Origin: Myceligenerans salitolerans
GTDB lineage: Bacteria; Actinomycetota; Actinomycetes; Actinomycetales; Cellulomonadaceae
Assembly (NCBI RefSeq): GCF_017349295.1
Contig: NZ_JAFMPK010000016.1
Location: 1 to 47,909 of the forward strand
Length of the DNA: 47,909 nt
Direction: 5' to 3'
Part shown: piece by piece, positions 37,464 to 47,071 of the stretch
How the letters are laid out: the number at the start of each line of letters is the position of its first letter
Numbering within the stretch: position 1 is the first letter of the stretch
Made by a program: the position numbers and the translations under genes
Notes under the pieces: model-generated
Seen by the model: the letters and a program-made list of their open reading frames with translations, nothing else
What the model was told of the DNA's origin: nothing
The model's database searches: none

Positions 37464-38675
37464 GTGACCGCATCCCGCACCGAGACCCGGTCGGCCGCTG
37501 CCGCCGCGCCCGACGGAACCGCCCCGTTCGGGGGCCTGCCGATCCGGCCCGAGCTCGCGCACGAGCAGCCGTACGGCGCCCCGCAGCTCGACGTCCCGGT
37601 GCTGCTCAACGTGAACGAGAACCCGTACGCTCCGGCGCCCGAGGTCGTCGCGACGATCGCCCACGAGGTCGCCCGCGCCGCCGCCTCGCTCAACCGCTAC
37701 CCGGACCGGGACTTCGCCGCCCTGCGGGCGGACCTGGCCGACTACCTCACCCTGGAGTCCGGCGTCCCGACGGGACCGTCCTCGATCTGGGCGGCCAACG
37801 GCTCCAACGAGGTGATGCTCCACCTGCTCCAGGCGTTCGGCGGGCCCGGGCGCACCGCGCTGTCCTTCGCGCCCACCTACTCCATGTATCCGGAGTACGC
37901 CAGGGACACCCACACCCGCTGGGTCACCGCGCGCCGCGAGGACGACTTCACCGTCGACCCGGCGAGGGCCGCCACCGCGATCGCCGAGCATCGCCCGTCC
38001 GTCGTCCTGCTGGCCAGCCCCAACAACCCGACGGGTACGGCGCTGCCGCCGAGCACCGTCGAGGCGATCCTGGACGCCGCGTCCGCCACCGACCCGGACA
38101 CTCCTGCGGTGGTGGTCGTGGACGAGGCCTACGCCGAGTTCCGCCGCTCCGGGACGCCCAGCGCGGTCAGTCTGCTCGCGGACCACCCCAACCTGGCGGT
38201 CACCCGGACGATGTCGAAGGCGTTCGCCCTCGCCGGTGCGCGCGTCGGCTACCTCGCCGCGCAACCGCACCTCGTCGACGCGCTGCGCGTGGTCCGCCTC
38301 CCGTACCACCTGTCCGCCGTGACACAGGCGGTCGCTCGCGCGGCACTGCGGCACCGCGACGCGCTCATGGCGCAGATCGACGGCCTGCGCGGGGAACGGG
38401 ACCGACTCGTCGCCTGGCTCCGCGAGCAGCGCACGCCCGGTGGTGCCCCGTTCCGCGTGGCCGATTCCGACGCCAACTTCGTCCTCTTCGGTACCTTCAC
38501 CGACCGCCACGCCGTCTGGCAGGGCCTCCTGGACCGGGGTGTGCTGATCCGCGAGACCGGCCCGGAAGGCTGGTTGCGCGTGTCCGTCGGCACGCCGGAG
38601 GAGAACGCCACGTTCCGCGACGCCCTCACCGACGTGATCCGCACCCTTCCGCACGTGACCCAGGAGACCGCATGA
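37464..38675 (+). CDS. hisC: Histidinol-phosphate aminotransferase HisC
   Basis: PLP-dependent fold-type I aminotransferase converting imidazole-acetol phosphate to histidinol phosphate. 403 aa. N-terminal [28 protein letters not shown] and the PLP lysine in [15 protein letters not shown] are present. The hydrophilic start (about 30 residues) is common in actinobacterial HisC. It begins the second his segment, with hisB overlapping by 4 nt (ATGA). Confidence 0.96.
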   Translation: MTASRTETRSAAAAAPDGTAPFGGLPIRPELAHEQPYGAPQLDVPVLLNVNENPYAPAPEVVATIAHEVARAAASLNRYPDRDFAALRADLADYLTLESGVPTGPSSIWAANGSNEVMLHLLQAFGGPGRTALSFAPTYSMYPEYARDTHTRWVTARREDDFTVDPARAATAIAEHRPSVVLLASPNNPTGTALPPSTVEAILDAASATDPDTPAVVVVDEAYAEFRRSGTPSAVSLLADHPNLAVTRTMSKAFALAGARVGYLAAQPHLVDALRVVRLPYHLSAVTQAVARAALRHRDALMAQIDGLRGERDRLVAWLREQRTPGGAPFRVADSDANFVLFGTFTDRHAVWQGLLDRGVLIRETGPEGWLRVSVGTPEENATFRDALTDVIRTLPHVTQETA

Positions 38676-39331
38676 TGCCCGCCGAACCGTCACCACAGGG
38701 TGCTCCGGCCTCCGCGCCCGGTCAGGCCCCGGCCGCACGTTCCGCCCGCATCGAGCGGGCCACCTCCGAGTCGAAGGTCACCGTCGAGGTGAACCTCGAC
38801 GGTGCGGGCCGCACCGACATCGCCACGGGCGTGCCCTTCTACGACCACATGCTCACCGCCCTCGGCAAGCACTCCTTGATCGACCTGACCGTCCACGCGG
38901 CCGGTGACACCCACATCGACGCGCACCACACCGTCGAGGACGTGGCGATCTGTCTCGGGCAGGCGCTGCGCCAGGCGCTCGGGGACAAGCAGGGCATCGC
39001 CCGCTACGGCGACGCCACGGTGCCTCTCGACGAGGCGCTCGCACTGGCCGTGGTCGACGTCTCCGGCCGCCCGTACCTCGTGCACGACGGCGAACCCGCC
39101 GGGCAGGAGTACCACCTGATCGGCGGCCATTTCACGGGTAGTCTCACCCGTCACGTCCTGGAGTCGGTGGCGCACCACGCGCACATCACGCTGCACGTGC
39201 GCGTGCTCGCCGGCCGCGACCCCCACCACATCGTCGAAGCCCAGTTCAAGGCCCTGGCGCGTGCCCTGCGCGCCGCCGTCGCGCGTGACCCGCGCGTCGA
39301 GGGCGTCCCGTCCACGAAGGGTGCGCTGTAA
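38672..39331 (+). CDS. hisB: Imidazoleglycerol-phosphate dehydratase HisB
   Basis: Metal-dependent dehydratase, monofunctional, 219 aa. Two metal-binding repeats [12 protein letters not shown] and [11 protein letters not shown] carry the conserved His/Glu ligands; [13 protein letters not shown] and [11 protein letters not shown] are also typical. ATG 38672 overlaps the hisC stop (ATG 38675 is equally possible). A Pro/Ala-rich stretch of about 25 residues before the core is not conserved. Confidence 0.96.
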   Translation: MMPAEPSPQGAPASAPGQAPAARSARIERATSESKVTVEVNLDGAGRTDIATGVPFYDHMLTALGKHSLIDLTVHAAGDTHIDAHHTVEDVAICLGQALRQALGDKQGIARYGDATVPLDEALALAVVDVSGRPYLVHDGEPAGQEYHLIGGHFTGSLTRHVLESVAHHAHITLHVRVLAGRDPHHIVEAQFKALARALRAAVARDPRVEGVPSTKGAL

Positions 39332-39336
39332 CGTCC

Positions 39337-39942
39337 ATGACCGACACACCCCGTCCCGCCGGCGGCTCCGGCGAGAACGAACCGGAGTTCCCCGACATCC
39401 CTGACGACCTGAGCTCGCTCGGGGATCTCGGCGTCGAGGTCCCGGACGACCTGTCAGGCCTCACCCAGAACTCGTCGGTGCCTGACCTGGCGGTGCTCAT
39501 CACCCAGATCGCGGGCGCCGAACCGCTCGCCGCGGCCGCGTCCCTGGCCGGGCTGGACCTCGACGCGGTACCCACCGAGGTCGGGGCGCTCGCCGTGCTG
39601 CGCGATCCGTCCGGGAGCGGGCCCGATGACGCGGCGGCGGCACTGTCGCAGGTGGTGCGCGGAGTTCCCCTGGTCCAGGTCACGCGCAAGGGGGAGCAAC
39701 TCACGTGCGTACGGTGGACCGACGGTGAGCGCGGCGACGAGATCTCCCCGGCGCTGCTGCTCGGCGGGGCCCCGCAGACCGTCGAGGACGTGCTGACCGG
39801 CTATGCGAAGGTGGCGGACCTCGAGGGCGTCGTGGCCTCCGGTGAGATCGGCAGGCTGAAGGCGATGCGCATGCTGAGCTCCGCCGCGCGCAAGGCCCGT
39901 AGGGCGAGCCGGGGCAAGCCCGGCACGAAGGACGGCGCCTGA
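39337..39942 (+). CDS. Conserved hypothetical protein within the his operon
   Basis: 201 aa, starting 5 nt after hisB and overlapping hisH (TGATG). The first ~45 residues are acidic ([23 protein letters not shown]). The rest looks like a small globular alpha/beta domain, with [21 protein letters not shown], and ends in a basic tail ([10 protein letters not shown]). No catalytic motif is recognised. The position between hisB and hisH suggests a histidine or regulatory link, with no direct evidence. Confidence 0.8.
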   Translation: MTDTPRPAGGSGENEPEFPDIPDDLSSLGDLGVEVPDDLSGLTQNSSVPDLAVLITQIAGAEPLAAAASLAGLDLDAVPTEVGALAVLRDPSGSGPDDAAAALSQVVRGVPLVQVTRKGEQLTCVRWTDGERGDEISPALLLGGAPQTVEDVLTGYAKVADLEGVVASGEIGRLKAMRMLSSAARKARRASRGKPGTKDGA

Positions 39943-40601
39943 TGGCCTCGCGCGTCGTCGTCCTCGACTACGGCTTCGGCAACGTCCGGTCCGCCACCCG
40001 CGCGCTGGAGCGCGTGGGCGCGGACGTGACGCTCACCGCGGACCGGACGGCCGCCCAGGAGGCGGACGGCCTGGTCGTGCCCGGCGTCGGCGCGTTCGGC
40101 GCGTGCATGGCCGGACTCCGCGGGGTGCGGGGTCACGAGGTGGTCAGCCGCCGTATCGCAGGCGGCCGCCCCGTCCTGGGGATCTGCGTCGGCATGCAGA
40201 TCCTGTTCGACGCCGGCGTGGAGCACGGGGAGCGTGCCGACGGCATGGGGGAGTGGGCCGGGACCGTCGAGCGGCTCGACGCCCCCGTCGTACCGCACAT
40301 GGGCTGGGCACCGGTCGAGGCGCCCGGGGGGTCGCGATTGTTCGACGGCGTCGGTGACGAACGCTTCTACTTCGTGCACTCGTACGCCGCGCAGAGCTTC
40401 ACCCAGGGCCACGACGCGCACGCCGACCCACGGTTCCGCCCGCCCCTGGTCACCTGGTCGCATGCCGGCACACCTGAGCACGGCACCCGGTTCGTCGCCG
40501 CCGTGGAGGACGGTCCCCTGTCCGCGACGCAGTTCCACCCGGAGAAGTCCGGTGACGCCGGCGCCCGGCTGCTGGAGAACTGGGTCCGCGGGCTCGGCTG
40601 A
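39942..40601 (+). CDS. hisH: Imidazole glycerol phosphate synthase glutaminase subunit HisH
   Basis: Class I glutamine amidotransferase that supplies ammonia to HisF. 219 aa. Starts with [13 protein letters not shown]; the nucleophile elbow is GICVGMQ; the His-Glu pair is in QFHPEKSG. Start ATG overlaps the preceding stop. hisF is not in the window, although HisF is its required partner, so hisF must lie elsewhere. Confidence 0.96.
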   Translation: MASRVVVLDYGFGNVRSATRALERVGADVTLTADRTAAQEADGLVVPGVGAFGACMAGLRGVRGHEVVSRRIAGGRPVLGICVGMQILFDAGVEHGERADGMGEWAGTVERLDAPVVPHMGWAPVEAPGGSRLFDGVGDERFYFVHSYAAQSFTQGHDAHADPRFRPPLVTWSHAGTPEHGTRFVAAVEDGPLSATQFHPEKSGDAGARLLENWVRGLG

Positions 40602-40719
40602 CCCCGTGACCGGTTTCATGTCCGACGACGGCGCCCATGGCGTCCTCCCGGAGGCGACGGGCCTCGTCCGGGACGACCACGGACCGCCGTCGTGCACCAT
40701 CGACAGACAGAGGAAATCC

Positions 40720-41460
40720 ATGACCGACCGACTGGTCCTGCTGCCCGCCGTCGACGTCGCGGACGGCCAGGCCGTCCGCCTCGTGCAGGGTGAGGCCGGC
40801 TCCGAGACCTCCTACGGCGACCCGCTCTCCGCGGCGCTGGACTGGCAGAGCGGAGGAGCGGAGTGGGTCCACCTCGTGGACCTCGACGCGGCCTTCGGGC
40901 GAGGGTCGAACGCGGAGCTGCTGGCCGACGTCGTCGGCCGGCTGGACGTCCAGGTCGAGCTCTCGGGTGGGATCCGCGACGACGCCTCGCTCGAGCGGGC
41001 GCTCGCGACCGGGGCGCGCCGCGTCAACCTCGGTACGGCGGCACTGGAGGATCCGGCCTGGACGGCAAAGGTCATCGCGGAGCACGGCGACCGGGTCGCC
41101 GTCGGGCTGGACGTACGCGGGACGACCCTCGCGGCGCGCGGCTGGACCCGCGAGGGCGGTGACCTGTACGAGGTGCTCGGGCGACTCGACGAGGCGGGCT
41201 GCGCGCGCTACGTCGTCACGGACGTGACCAAGGACGGTACGCTCCGCGGCCCGAACCTGGACCTGCTGGCCGACGTCGCCGGGCGGACGTCCGCGCACGT
41301 CGTGGCGTCAGGCGGGATCTCGTCCCTGGACGACCTGCGGGCACTGCGGTCCCTGCGGACGCCCGGGGGAAGGTCGGTCGAGGGCGCCGTCGTGGGCAAG
41401 GCGCTGTACGCGGGAGCCTTCACCCTGCCCGAGGCGCTGGACGTGGCGGGCCGGCCGTGA
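40720..41460 (+). CDS. priA: Bifunctional HisA/TrpF isomerase PriA
   Basis: (beta/alpha)8 isomerase acting on ProFAR, and in Actinobacteria often also on phosphoribosyl anthranilate. 246 aa from ATG 40720 behind [23 protein letters not shown] holds the first catalytic Asp; [14 protein letters not shown] holds the second; [11 protein letters not shown] is a phosphate-binding loop. Bifunctionality is inferred from the taxon, as no trpF is visible. The 118-bp gap from hisH holds no other gene. It overlaps the next gene by 4 nt. Confidence 0.93.
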   Translation: MTDRLVLLPAVDVADGQAVRLVQGEAGSETSYGDPLSAALDWQSGGAEWVHLVDLDAAFGRGSNAELLADVVGRLDVQVELSGGIRDDASLERALATGARRVNLGTAALEDPAWTAKVIAEHGDRVAVGLDVRGTTLAARGWTREGGDLYEVLGRLDEAGCARYVVTDVTKDGTLRGPNLDLLADVAGRTSAHVVASGGISSLDDLRALRSLRTPGGRSVEGAVVGKALYAGAFTLPEALDVAGRP

Positions 41461-42206
41461 CGGGGGGCCGCTCGATCCAGCCCACCAGCCAGTTCGCGGG
41501 CGACGACGGCTCGGCCGATGCGGAACTGACCCGCCTTCTGGCCGGGCACTCCACGGGCACGGTCCCGCTGGTGGACGTCGTGGCGCGACTCGGCGTCACC
41601 CGGGTGCTCGTGCCGGTCCTGGCCGAGCTCGCCGTCGGGGAGGACGTCACCGGCCCGGGCGGCCGGACGCTGCACGTGGACAAGGAGGCCTCGTCGGGCG
41701 TGGTGGCCCTCGAGGCGCCCGACGGCCGCCGGGCGCTGCCGGTGTTCACGTCGGTGGCGGCGATGTCGGCGTGGCGCACGGATGCCCGGCCGGTTCCGGT
41801 CGAGGCCACGCGGGCCGCGCTGTCCGCGGTGAACGAGGACTGGTCGCTGCTGGTCGTCGATCCCGGTGGGCCGGTGACCGTGCAGGTGCCGCGACCCGCC
41901 GTCTGGGCGCTGGCGCAGGGGGAGCGCTGGCGTCCCGCGCTCGAGGCCACCGAGGACGGGCTTCGGGTGGAACGCGAGGTCGCGGAGGCCGTGACGGTGG
42001 CGGCGGCACCCGTACGGCACGTCGTCCGCGCGCATGCGGAGCCGGGCCGCAAGGCCGAGGTGGCCGTCGTCCTGGCGCTCGACCCCGGTCTCGACCGGGC
42101 CGGGCTGGACACCGTGCTGGGGCAGGTCAACGCGAGGCTCGGCGCCTCCGACGTGATCTCCCGGCGGGTCGACTCGCTGGAGCTTCGTATCGGTGCGGCG
42201 CGTTAG
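41457..42206 (+). CDS. SseB-like protein
   Basis: 249 aa from GTG 41457, overlapping priA. The N-terminal half (about 20-125) matches the SseB fold: VLVPVLAEL, then [19 protein letters not shown], then a VDP stretch. The C-terminal half ([23 protein letters not shown]) resembles the C-terminal domain of actinobacterial SseB-like proteins. This gene commonly follows priA in Actinobacteria. Biochemical role unknown. Confidence 0.85.
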   Translation: MTGGRSIQPTSQFAGDDGSADAELTRLLAGHSTGTVPLVDVVARLGVTRVLVPVLAELAVGEDVTGPGGRTLHVDKEASSGVVALEAPDGRRALPVFTSVAAMSAWRTDARPVPVEATRAALSAVNEDWSLLVVDPGGPVTVQVPRPAVWALAQGERWRPALEATEDGLRVEREVAEAVTVAAAPVRHVVRAHAEPGRKAEVAVVLALDPGLDRAGLDTVLGQVNARLGASDVISRRVDSLELRIGAAR

Positions 42207-42263
42207 CCCGGCGCCACCCGGTCACCGTCCGCCGGGTCCGGCGGGCGTTCGCGCGATCGAGCG

Positions 42264-43004
42264 CTAGGAGGCCTCGCACGTGGCGACGTTCTCGAACGCC
42301 GTGGCGTCGGCGAGCAGGTCCCGCACGGTGGAGATCGGGACCAGCAGACTGTCGTCGTCGGCGGTCTTCGCGTAGACCACGCCGATCACGCGTCCCTGGT
42401 CGTCCAGCGCCGCCGAGCCCGACGAGCCCGGCTCGACCTTGGCGTCCGTCACGAGGACCTCGCCGAGGTTGGCGTTCAGGGGATCGCGCGTCGAGCCGAT
42501 CACGCGTCCCGCGGAGATGGTGAGCTCGCCGCCGGACGGATAACCGACGATCGTCACGTCGTCGCCCTGCCGCGGATCGGTCTCCGCGAGCACGGGGTAG
42601 GAGGGCAGCGCGTCCCGGGTGCGGACGATCGCCAGGTCGGCGAGCGCGGCGGTGGCAGCGGTGCCGACGTCGATGTCGCGGCCGTCGTAGGTGCTGACCT
42701 GCAGGTTGTCGCTGTCCGCGACCACGTGCTTGTTCGTGATCAGGGTGTACTCGTCGACGGCGAACCCGGACCCGGTCGACAGCTCGTCGCAGCCCACGTT
42801 CCGTACGCGCACCGCCATCCGCTGCACGGCGTCGAACCCGTCGGGCGAGATCGTCTCGCTGCCCTCGGCCGGTTCCAGGTCGGACACACGCGACGGCACG
42901 ATCTCGTTCGGCACGGGCTCCGGCAGCGCGGGCAGCACCCCGCAGCCCGACCCTGCCAGGGCGACGAGGGCGGCGAGCGCGGCCAGGCGGCCGCCGCGCC
43001 TCAC
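42264..43004 (-). CDS. Trypsin-like serine protease, probable lipoprotein
   Basis: 246 aa from GTG 43004, overlapping the upstream gene (GTGA). A signal peptide ends GSGC (C21), a fair but not perfect lipobox. Trypsin-like catalytic residues are in TNKHVV (H93), ADLAIV (D123) and EPGSSGSA (S195). No PDZ domain. Probably an extracytoplasmic S1C-type protease at the membrane; quality control or signalling are possible roles. It is last of a three-gene - strand operon. Confidence 0.88.
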   Translation of the reverse strand: MRRGGRLAALAALVALAGSGCGVLPALPEPVPNEIVPSRVSDLEPAEGSETISPDGFDAVQRMAVRVRNVGCDELSTGSGFAVDEYTLITNKHVVADSDNLQVSTYDGRDIDVGTAATAALADLAIVRTRDALPSYPVLAETDPRQGDDVTIVGYPSGGELTISAGRVIGSTRDPLNANLGEVLVTDAKVEPGSSGSAALDDQGRVIGVVYAKTADDDSLLVPISTVRDLLADATAFENVATCEAS

Positions 43005-43585
43005 GACGCGAGCTCCTGCTGCAGCGCGTCGTTGGCGTCACCGGCCTTGTCGCACAGCTCGCCCACCTGGTTCTTGAAGCGCGTCAGGTCGGCGGCGTCG
43101 TAGGCGTCGGCGTCCTCGAGGTAGCCGATGAGCTGCTCCTGGGCGTCGACGCACTGACCGAGGGCGACGGCGACCTTCGCCGCTGCCTCGCTCACCCGCG
43201 CCTGGTAGTCGAGATGCTGACGTGACGCCACGTTCTCGTCACCGAGCTGCGCCTTCTCGTTGGCGAGCTCGCTGATCCTGCCGGTGGCGGTGGCGAGCTG
43301 GTCGCGGGCGGCGGCCAGCTCCGCGTTCACGCCGTCGAGCTGTCGGCCCAGCGCCGCGGCCTCGGCGGCGTGGTCGCGCGCCTCGCCCTCCCATTCCTGC
43401 GCGGTGCGCTGCCACTGCGTGGTGGTCACCCAGAGATAGCCGGCCAGCACGAGCGTCAGGATCAGTGCCGCGGCGAGCCAGGGCGAGGCACCGGCGCGAC
43501 GCCGGCCGGGTCCGGGCGGTGGGAGCGGCGCGGGTGGCGCGCCGTACCCGTCGGGCGGCGGTGGGGCGGGGGGAGTCGTGGTCAT
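43001..43585 (-). CDS. Bitopic membrane protein with extracellular coiled coil
   Basis: 194 aa. Pro/Gly-rich cytoplasmic start, one membrane helix (about 34-56: SPWLAAALILTLVLAGYLWV), then a coiled coil rich in Glu/Ala/Gln (about 58-125) and a C-terminal part with two Cys (ALGQCVDAQEQL, VGELCDKAGD). No family recognised. Translation is coupled to the protease gene, so the two products may act together at the outer membrane face. Confidence 0.8.
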   Translation of the reverse strand: MTTTPPAPPPPDGYGAPPAPLPPPGPGRRRAGASPWLAAALILTLVLAGYLWVTTTQWQRTAQEWEGEARDHAAEAAALGRQLDGVNAELAAARDQLATATGRISELANEKAQLGDENVASRQHLDYQARVSEAAAKVAVALGQCVDAQEQLIGYLEDADAYDAADLTRFKNQVGELCDKAGDANDALQQELAS

Positions 43586-43645
43586 GGGCCTACTTCGGTC
43601 GCGGAGGGGTCAGCAGGGTGGTGCTGGAACGGGCCGCGTCGTCAG

Positions 43646-43996
43646 TCAGACGACGGAGCCGGTGTACTTCTCGCCGGGGCCTTCCCCCGGCTCGTCGGGG
43701 ATCACGGAGGCCTCCCGGAACGCCAGCTGGAGCGAGCGCAGGCCGTCGCGCAGCGAACGGGCGTGCTGGTTGCCGATGTCCGGGGCCGACGCCGTCACCA
43801 GCGCGGCCAGCGCCGTGATGAGCTTGCGGGCCTCGTCCAGATCCAGGTGGTCGCTCGAGTCGTCCCCCTCGGCGAGCCCGCACTTCACCGCCGCGGCACT
43901 CATCAGGTGTACCGCGGCGGTCGTGATGACCTCGACGGCCGCGACGTCGGCGATGTCGCGGACGGCGGCGCCCGCGTCGTTCTCGCTGGTGCTCAT
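43646..43996 (-). CDS. DUF1844 family protein
   Basis: 116 aa. The core [16 protein letters not shown] followed by [17 protein letters not shown] matches the DUF1844 pattern. Function unknown; the family is often encoded beside infC, here divergent from it. It ends in GEKYTGSVV. No strong ribosome binding site; AAAGAT lies 7 nt before the ATG. Confidence 0.8.
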   Translation of the reverse strand: MSTSENDAGAAVRDIADVAAVEVITTAAVHLMSAAAVKCGLAEGDDSSDHLDLDEARKLITALAALVTASAPDIGNQHARSLRDGLRSLQLAFREASVIPDEPGEGPGEKYTGSVV

Positions 43997-44370
43997 GGGC
44001 CTTATCTTTTCATCCGTGGGACGGTACGTTCGCCACGGGTGTGGTCGCCGCCGACGCCTCGGGCGGGACGGGACGCCGGCCGGCGCGCCGTGAGCCGCGT
44101 GTCACAGGCGCCGGGGTGGGAGCGGTCGTGGCGTGCGTGCTAGTCTGGTCGCCGACCAACCTGGAGACTTGTGCTCCGGGTGCATCAAGTGGATCCCATC
44201 CCACCCGAGTCGCCACCGAGCGCCGAGCGCCGACAGTGTCCGGGTCCTGGTCGGGCAGTCGCGTCCGTGAGGCGTTCGGCTCGCTCACCGATGATGGCCT
44301 CCGCTGGTGCTCAGGGCGGGGGCCCTTCTCGTTCCTGGTGGTCCACCTGCAACTTCCTAGGAGCATCACC
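43997..44370 (+). promoter_or_regulatory. infC leader region with promoter candidate
   Basis: This 374-bp stretch has no gene I can support. TAGTCT at 44141-44146 is a good -10; transcription from about 44153 would give a leader of about 218 nt before infC, with GC-rich segments able to fold (for example around 44310-44340). Leaders of infC-rpmI-rplT operons are often bound by L20 or IF3 for autoregulation; whether this one is cannot be read from sequence. Confidence 0.45.
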
Positions 44371-45315
44371 ATCAGCGAGCCTCGCATCAACGACCGGATC
44401 CGTGTTCCCGAGGTCCGGCTCATCGGCCCGGGCGGGGAGCAGGTCGGCGTAGTTGCCACGGCAGTCGCCCTGAAGCTTGCCCAGGACGCTGACCTCGACC
44501 TCGTCGAGGTCGCCCCGAACAGCCGGCCGCCTGTCGCCAAGCTCATGGACTTCGGCAAGTTCAAGTACGAGTCCGACATGAAGGCGCGTGAGGCGCGGCG
44601 GAACCAGACGAACACGATCCTCAAGGAGATCCGGTTCCGTCTGAAGATCGACCCGCACGACTACGCCACCAAGAAGGGCCACGTGGAGCGGTTCCTCTCG
44701 GCCGGTGACAAGGTCAAGGTCATGATCATGTTCCGCGGCCGCGAGCAGTCCCGCCCGGAGATGGGCCGGCGGCTGCTCGAGCGGCTGGCGGACGACGTCG
44801 CGGAGCTCGGCTTCGTCGAGTCCATGCCGAAGCAGGACGGCCGCAACATGACGATGGTCATCGGCCCGGTCAAGAAGAAGGCCGAGGCGGCGAAGGCCGA
44901 GCGTCCCGCCAAGCAGCGTGGGCACGAGAAGCTGAGCAAGTCCCAGGCGCGCCGTGCGGCCGAGGCGGCAGCGGCTGCCGACACGGGGTCCGCCGACACG
45001 GGGTCCGCCGACGAGGAGACGCCGAAGGCGGCAGCGACCCCGGCGACCCCGGCGCCGTCCGAGGCAGCTCCGGTGGCGGACACCGCGAAGGCCGCGCCGC
45101 GCCCGCGCACGACACCCGCGTCCAGGCCCGCGACGTCGAAGCCGGCGACCGCGCCCCGGCCCGCCGCGGCGCCGAAGCCGGCTGCCGCACCGAAGCCGGC
45201 CGCGGCGCCCAAGCCGGCTGCCGCACCGAAGCCGGTGGCGGCGCCCAAGCCGGTGGCCAAGCCCTCCGCTCCCAAGCCGGCGGCACCCAAGCCGCGCGGG
45301 CCGCGCAAGGGCTGA
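44371..45315 (+). CDS. infC: Translation initiation factor IF-3 with ATC start and long tail
   Basis: Binds the 30S subunit and ensures start codon fidelity. The conserved start [19 protein letters not shown] begins at an ATC codon (44371), 7 nt after AGGAG (44359-44363). No ATG/GTG/TTG fits between the leader and the conserved start. Rare initiation codons such as AUU/AUC are the known basis of IF3 self-repression. N-domain (about 1-75) and C-domain (80-170, with [18 protein letters not shown]) are complete. A further ~120 residues are Ala/Pro/Lys-rich with repeated PKPAAA, far beyond the usual ~180-200 aa. Confidence 0.9.
   Translation: MSEPRINDRIRVPEVRLIGPGGEQVGVVATAVALKLAQDADLDLVEVAPNSRPPVAKLMDFGKFKYESDMKAREARRNQTNTILKEIRFRLKIDPHDYATKKGHVERFLSAGDKVKVMIMFRGREQSRPEMGRRLLERLADDVAELGFVESMPKQDGRNMTMVIGPVKKKAEAAKAERPAKQRGHEKLSKSQARRAAEAAAAADTGSADTGSADEETPKAAATPATPAPSEAAPVADTAKAAPRPRTTPASRPATSKPATAPRPAAAPKPAAAPKPAAAPKPAAAPKPVAAPKPVAKPSAPKPAAPKPRGPRKG
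45166..45258 (+). repeat. 18-bp minisatellite in infC tail
   Basis: About five units of 18 bp encode repeated [12 protein letters not shown]; alternate units are most alike, giving a 36-bp super-period. In-frame changes in copy number would vary tail length. Confidence 0.85.
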
Positions 45316-45355
45316 CCGACAACCACAGACCACCCTGACACCGGGACCGCCTCAT

Positions 45356-45382
45356 CGGGCCCGGTACGCAGTGCCGGGCCCG
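45356..45382 (+). promoter_or_regulatory. Stem-loop between infC and rpmI
   Basis: CGGGCCCGG and CCGGGCCCG pair over 9 bp around a 9-nt loop, 35 nt before rpmI. It lacks a T-tract. It may be a processing or partial termination site that adjusts ribosomal protein expression relative to IF3. Confidence 0.5.
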
Positions 45383-45416
45383 GCGGGTCCGGCTGACATG
45401 AGGAGAGACGGCAGTC

Positions 45417-45611
45417 ATGCCGAAGAACAAGACGCACTCCGGTGCCAAGAAGCGGTTCCGGATCACCGGCAGCGGCAGGGTCATGCGCGAGCAGGCGATG
45501 CGCCGCCACTACGCCGAGCACAAGCCGACCACGCGTACCCGTCGCCTGGCGATGGACCAGCCGGTCTCCCAGGCCGACGTCAAGAAGATCAAGAAGCTGC
45601 TCGGCAAGTGA
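45417..45611 (+). CDS. rpmI: Ribosomal protein bL35
   Basis: 64-aa basic 50S protein, [20 protein letters not shown] at the start. Normal length. AGGAGAG lies about 11 nt before the ATG. Standard middle gene of infC-rpmI-rplT. Confidence 0.98.
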   Translation: MPKNKTHSGAKKRFRITGSGRVMREQAMRRHYAEHKPTTRTRRLAMDQPVSQADVKKIKKLLGK

Positions 45612-45680
45612 TCCGGCCGGCGCCGTGAGACGCGGCGCCCGAGGACCCACTTCCAGCCCGAAGGACACAAGGAGCATCAC

Positions 45681-46064
45681 GTGGCACGCGTGAAGCGGGC
45701 GGTCAACGCCCAGAAGAAGCGTCGTACGACCCTCGAGCGGGCCAGCGGTTACCGTGGCCAGCGCTCGCGCCTCTACCGCAAGGCGAAGGAGCAGGTCACC
45801 CACTCGCTGGTCTACAGCTACCGCGACCGGAAGGCGCGCAAGGGCGACTTCCGCAAGCTGTGGATCCAGCGCATCAACGCCGCATCCCGCGCACAGGGTC
45901 TCACCTACAACCGCCTCATCCAGGGTCTGAAGGCCGCTGGTGTCGAGGTCGACCGCCGCATGCTCGCCGAGCTCGCGGTGAACGACGTGGCCGCGTTCAA
46001 CGCGCTCGTCCAGGTCGCGAAGGACGCCCTCCCGGCGGACGTCAACGCCCCGGCCGCGGCCTGA
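45681..46064 (+). CDS. rplT: Ribosomal protein bL20
   Basis: 127-aa 50S assembly protein, starting [15 protein letters not shown], with [20 protein letters not shown] in the globular domain. GTG start behind AAGGAG. L20 often represses its own operon by binding the leader mRNA. Confidence 0.98.
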   Translation: MARVKRAVNAQKKRRTTLERASGYRGQRSRLYRKAKEQVTHSLVYSYRDRKARKGDFRKLWIQRINAASRAQGLTYNRLIQGLKAAGVEVDRRMLAELAVNDVAAFNALVQVAKDALPADVNAPAAA

Positions 46065-46114
46065 GGTTGACGAGGAACCACCCGGACGCCCGGACGGCGC
46101 CCAGCACCCTTGAC

Positions 46115-46969
46115 GTGACGCTCGCCAATCCGCGGGCGGACCGGGTCAGGCAGGTGCGGGCCCTGTCCGGGCGTTCGGCGCGCTCGCGCCACGGCCTGTT
46201 CCTCGTCGAAGGGCCGCAGGGCGTGCGTGAGGCGGTGCGGTGGACGGCCGCCGGAACCGTGCGCGACGTCTACCTGACGCCCGCCGCGGCCGAGCGGTAT
46301 CCCGAGATCGTGGACGCGGCGCGGGACAACGCCGCAGGGCAGCCCGCGCACACCGGGATTGCGGCCGCGACGCTCCGGCTCCACGTCGCGACACCGGAGG
46401 TGCTCGAGGCGATGAGCCAGGACGCGCAGGGCGTGCTGGCGGTGCTGCGTACCCGTCCCGCCGAACTCGATGCCGAGCTGCCCGGGGCCCGGCTGGTCGC
46501 GGTCCTGTGCAACGTCCGCGACCCGGGCAACGCCGGGACGGTGATCCGGGCCGCCGACGCCGCCGGCGCCGGCGGCGTCGTCCTCGCCGGCGAGAGCGTC
46601 GACCTCTACAACCCCAAGGTCGTGCGGGCGACGGCGGGTTCGCTCTTCCACCTGCCCGTCGTGACCGGGCGTGTGCTGGCCGACGTCGTCGCGCGGCTCC
46701 ACGAGGCCGGGTTCCAGGTGCTCGCCGCCGACGGTGGTGGCGAGCACGATCTGGACGACCTGCAGGACACCGCCGGTCGGCGGGGTACGCCCGATCTGGC
46801 GTCTCCCACCGCGTGGCTGTTCGGCAACGAGGCGTGGGGGCTGCTCCCGGCGGACCGTGCGCTGGCGGACGCCGTCGTGCGCGTGCCGATCCGGGGCCGG
46901 GCGGAGTCGCTCAACCTGGCGACCGCCGCCGCGGTCTGCCTCTACGCGAGCAGCCGCGCGCAACGCTGA
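46115..46969 (+). CDS. SpoU/TrmH-family RNA 2'-O-methyltransferase
   Basis: SAM-dependent SPOUT-fold methyltransferase, probably on rRNA. An N-terminal substrate-binding domain (SRHGLFLVEGPQGVREA) is followed by the knotted catalytic domain with NVRDPGNAGTVIRAADAAGA, LFGNEAWGL and VRVPIRGRAESLNLATA. GTG 46115 gives 284 aa; TTG 46067 would add 16 residues. Neither has a clear ribosome binding site. The position after rplT is conserved in many bacteria. Confidence 0.92.
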   Translation: MTLANPRADRVRQVRALSGRSARSRHGLFLVEGPQGVREAVRWTAAGTVRDVYLTPAAAERYPEIVDAARDNAAGQPAHTGIAAATLRLHVATPEVLEAMSQDAQGVLAVLRTRPAELDAELPGARLVAVLCNVRDPGNAGTVIRAADAAGAGGVVLAGESVDLYNPKVVRATAGSLFHLPVVTGRVLADVVARLHEAGFQVLAADGGGEHDLDDLQDTAGRRGTPDLASPTAWLFGNEAWGLLPADRALADAVVRVPIRGRAESLNLATAAAVCLYASSRAQR

Positions 46970-47059
46970 CGTCTTCGCCTCCCGGCGTCGCCACCGTTCG
47001 GGCCGCTCGCCGAGGCGCGTCCTCGCCACCGGGGCCTGGCGGCCGCCACCACCCGCCGA

Positions 47060-47071
47060 TAGCGTGGCCGT
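47060..47071 (+). promoter_or_regulatory. Putative leaderless -10 of the GerW-like gene
   Basis: TAGCGT at 47060-47065, 6 nt, ATG 47072. Confidence 0.45.

Noticed and set aside
40602-40719. Extra small gene between hisH and priA
   Set aside because: The open frame has no ribosome binding site at its start and continues into priA; the 118 bp are leader sequence.
44171-44452. + strand frame overlapping the infC leader and start
   Set aside because: Its frame differs from infC, has Ser/Pro/Arg-rich composition and no homology; better explained as chance in the leader.
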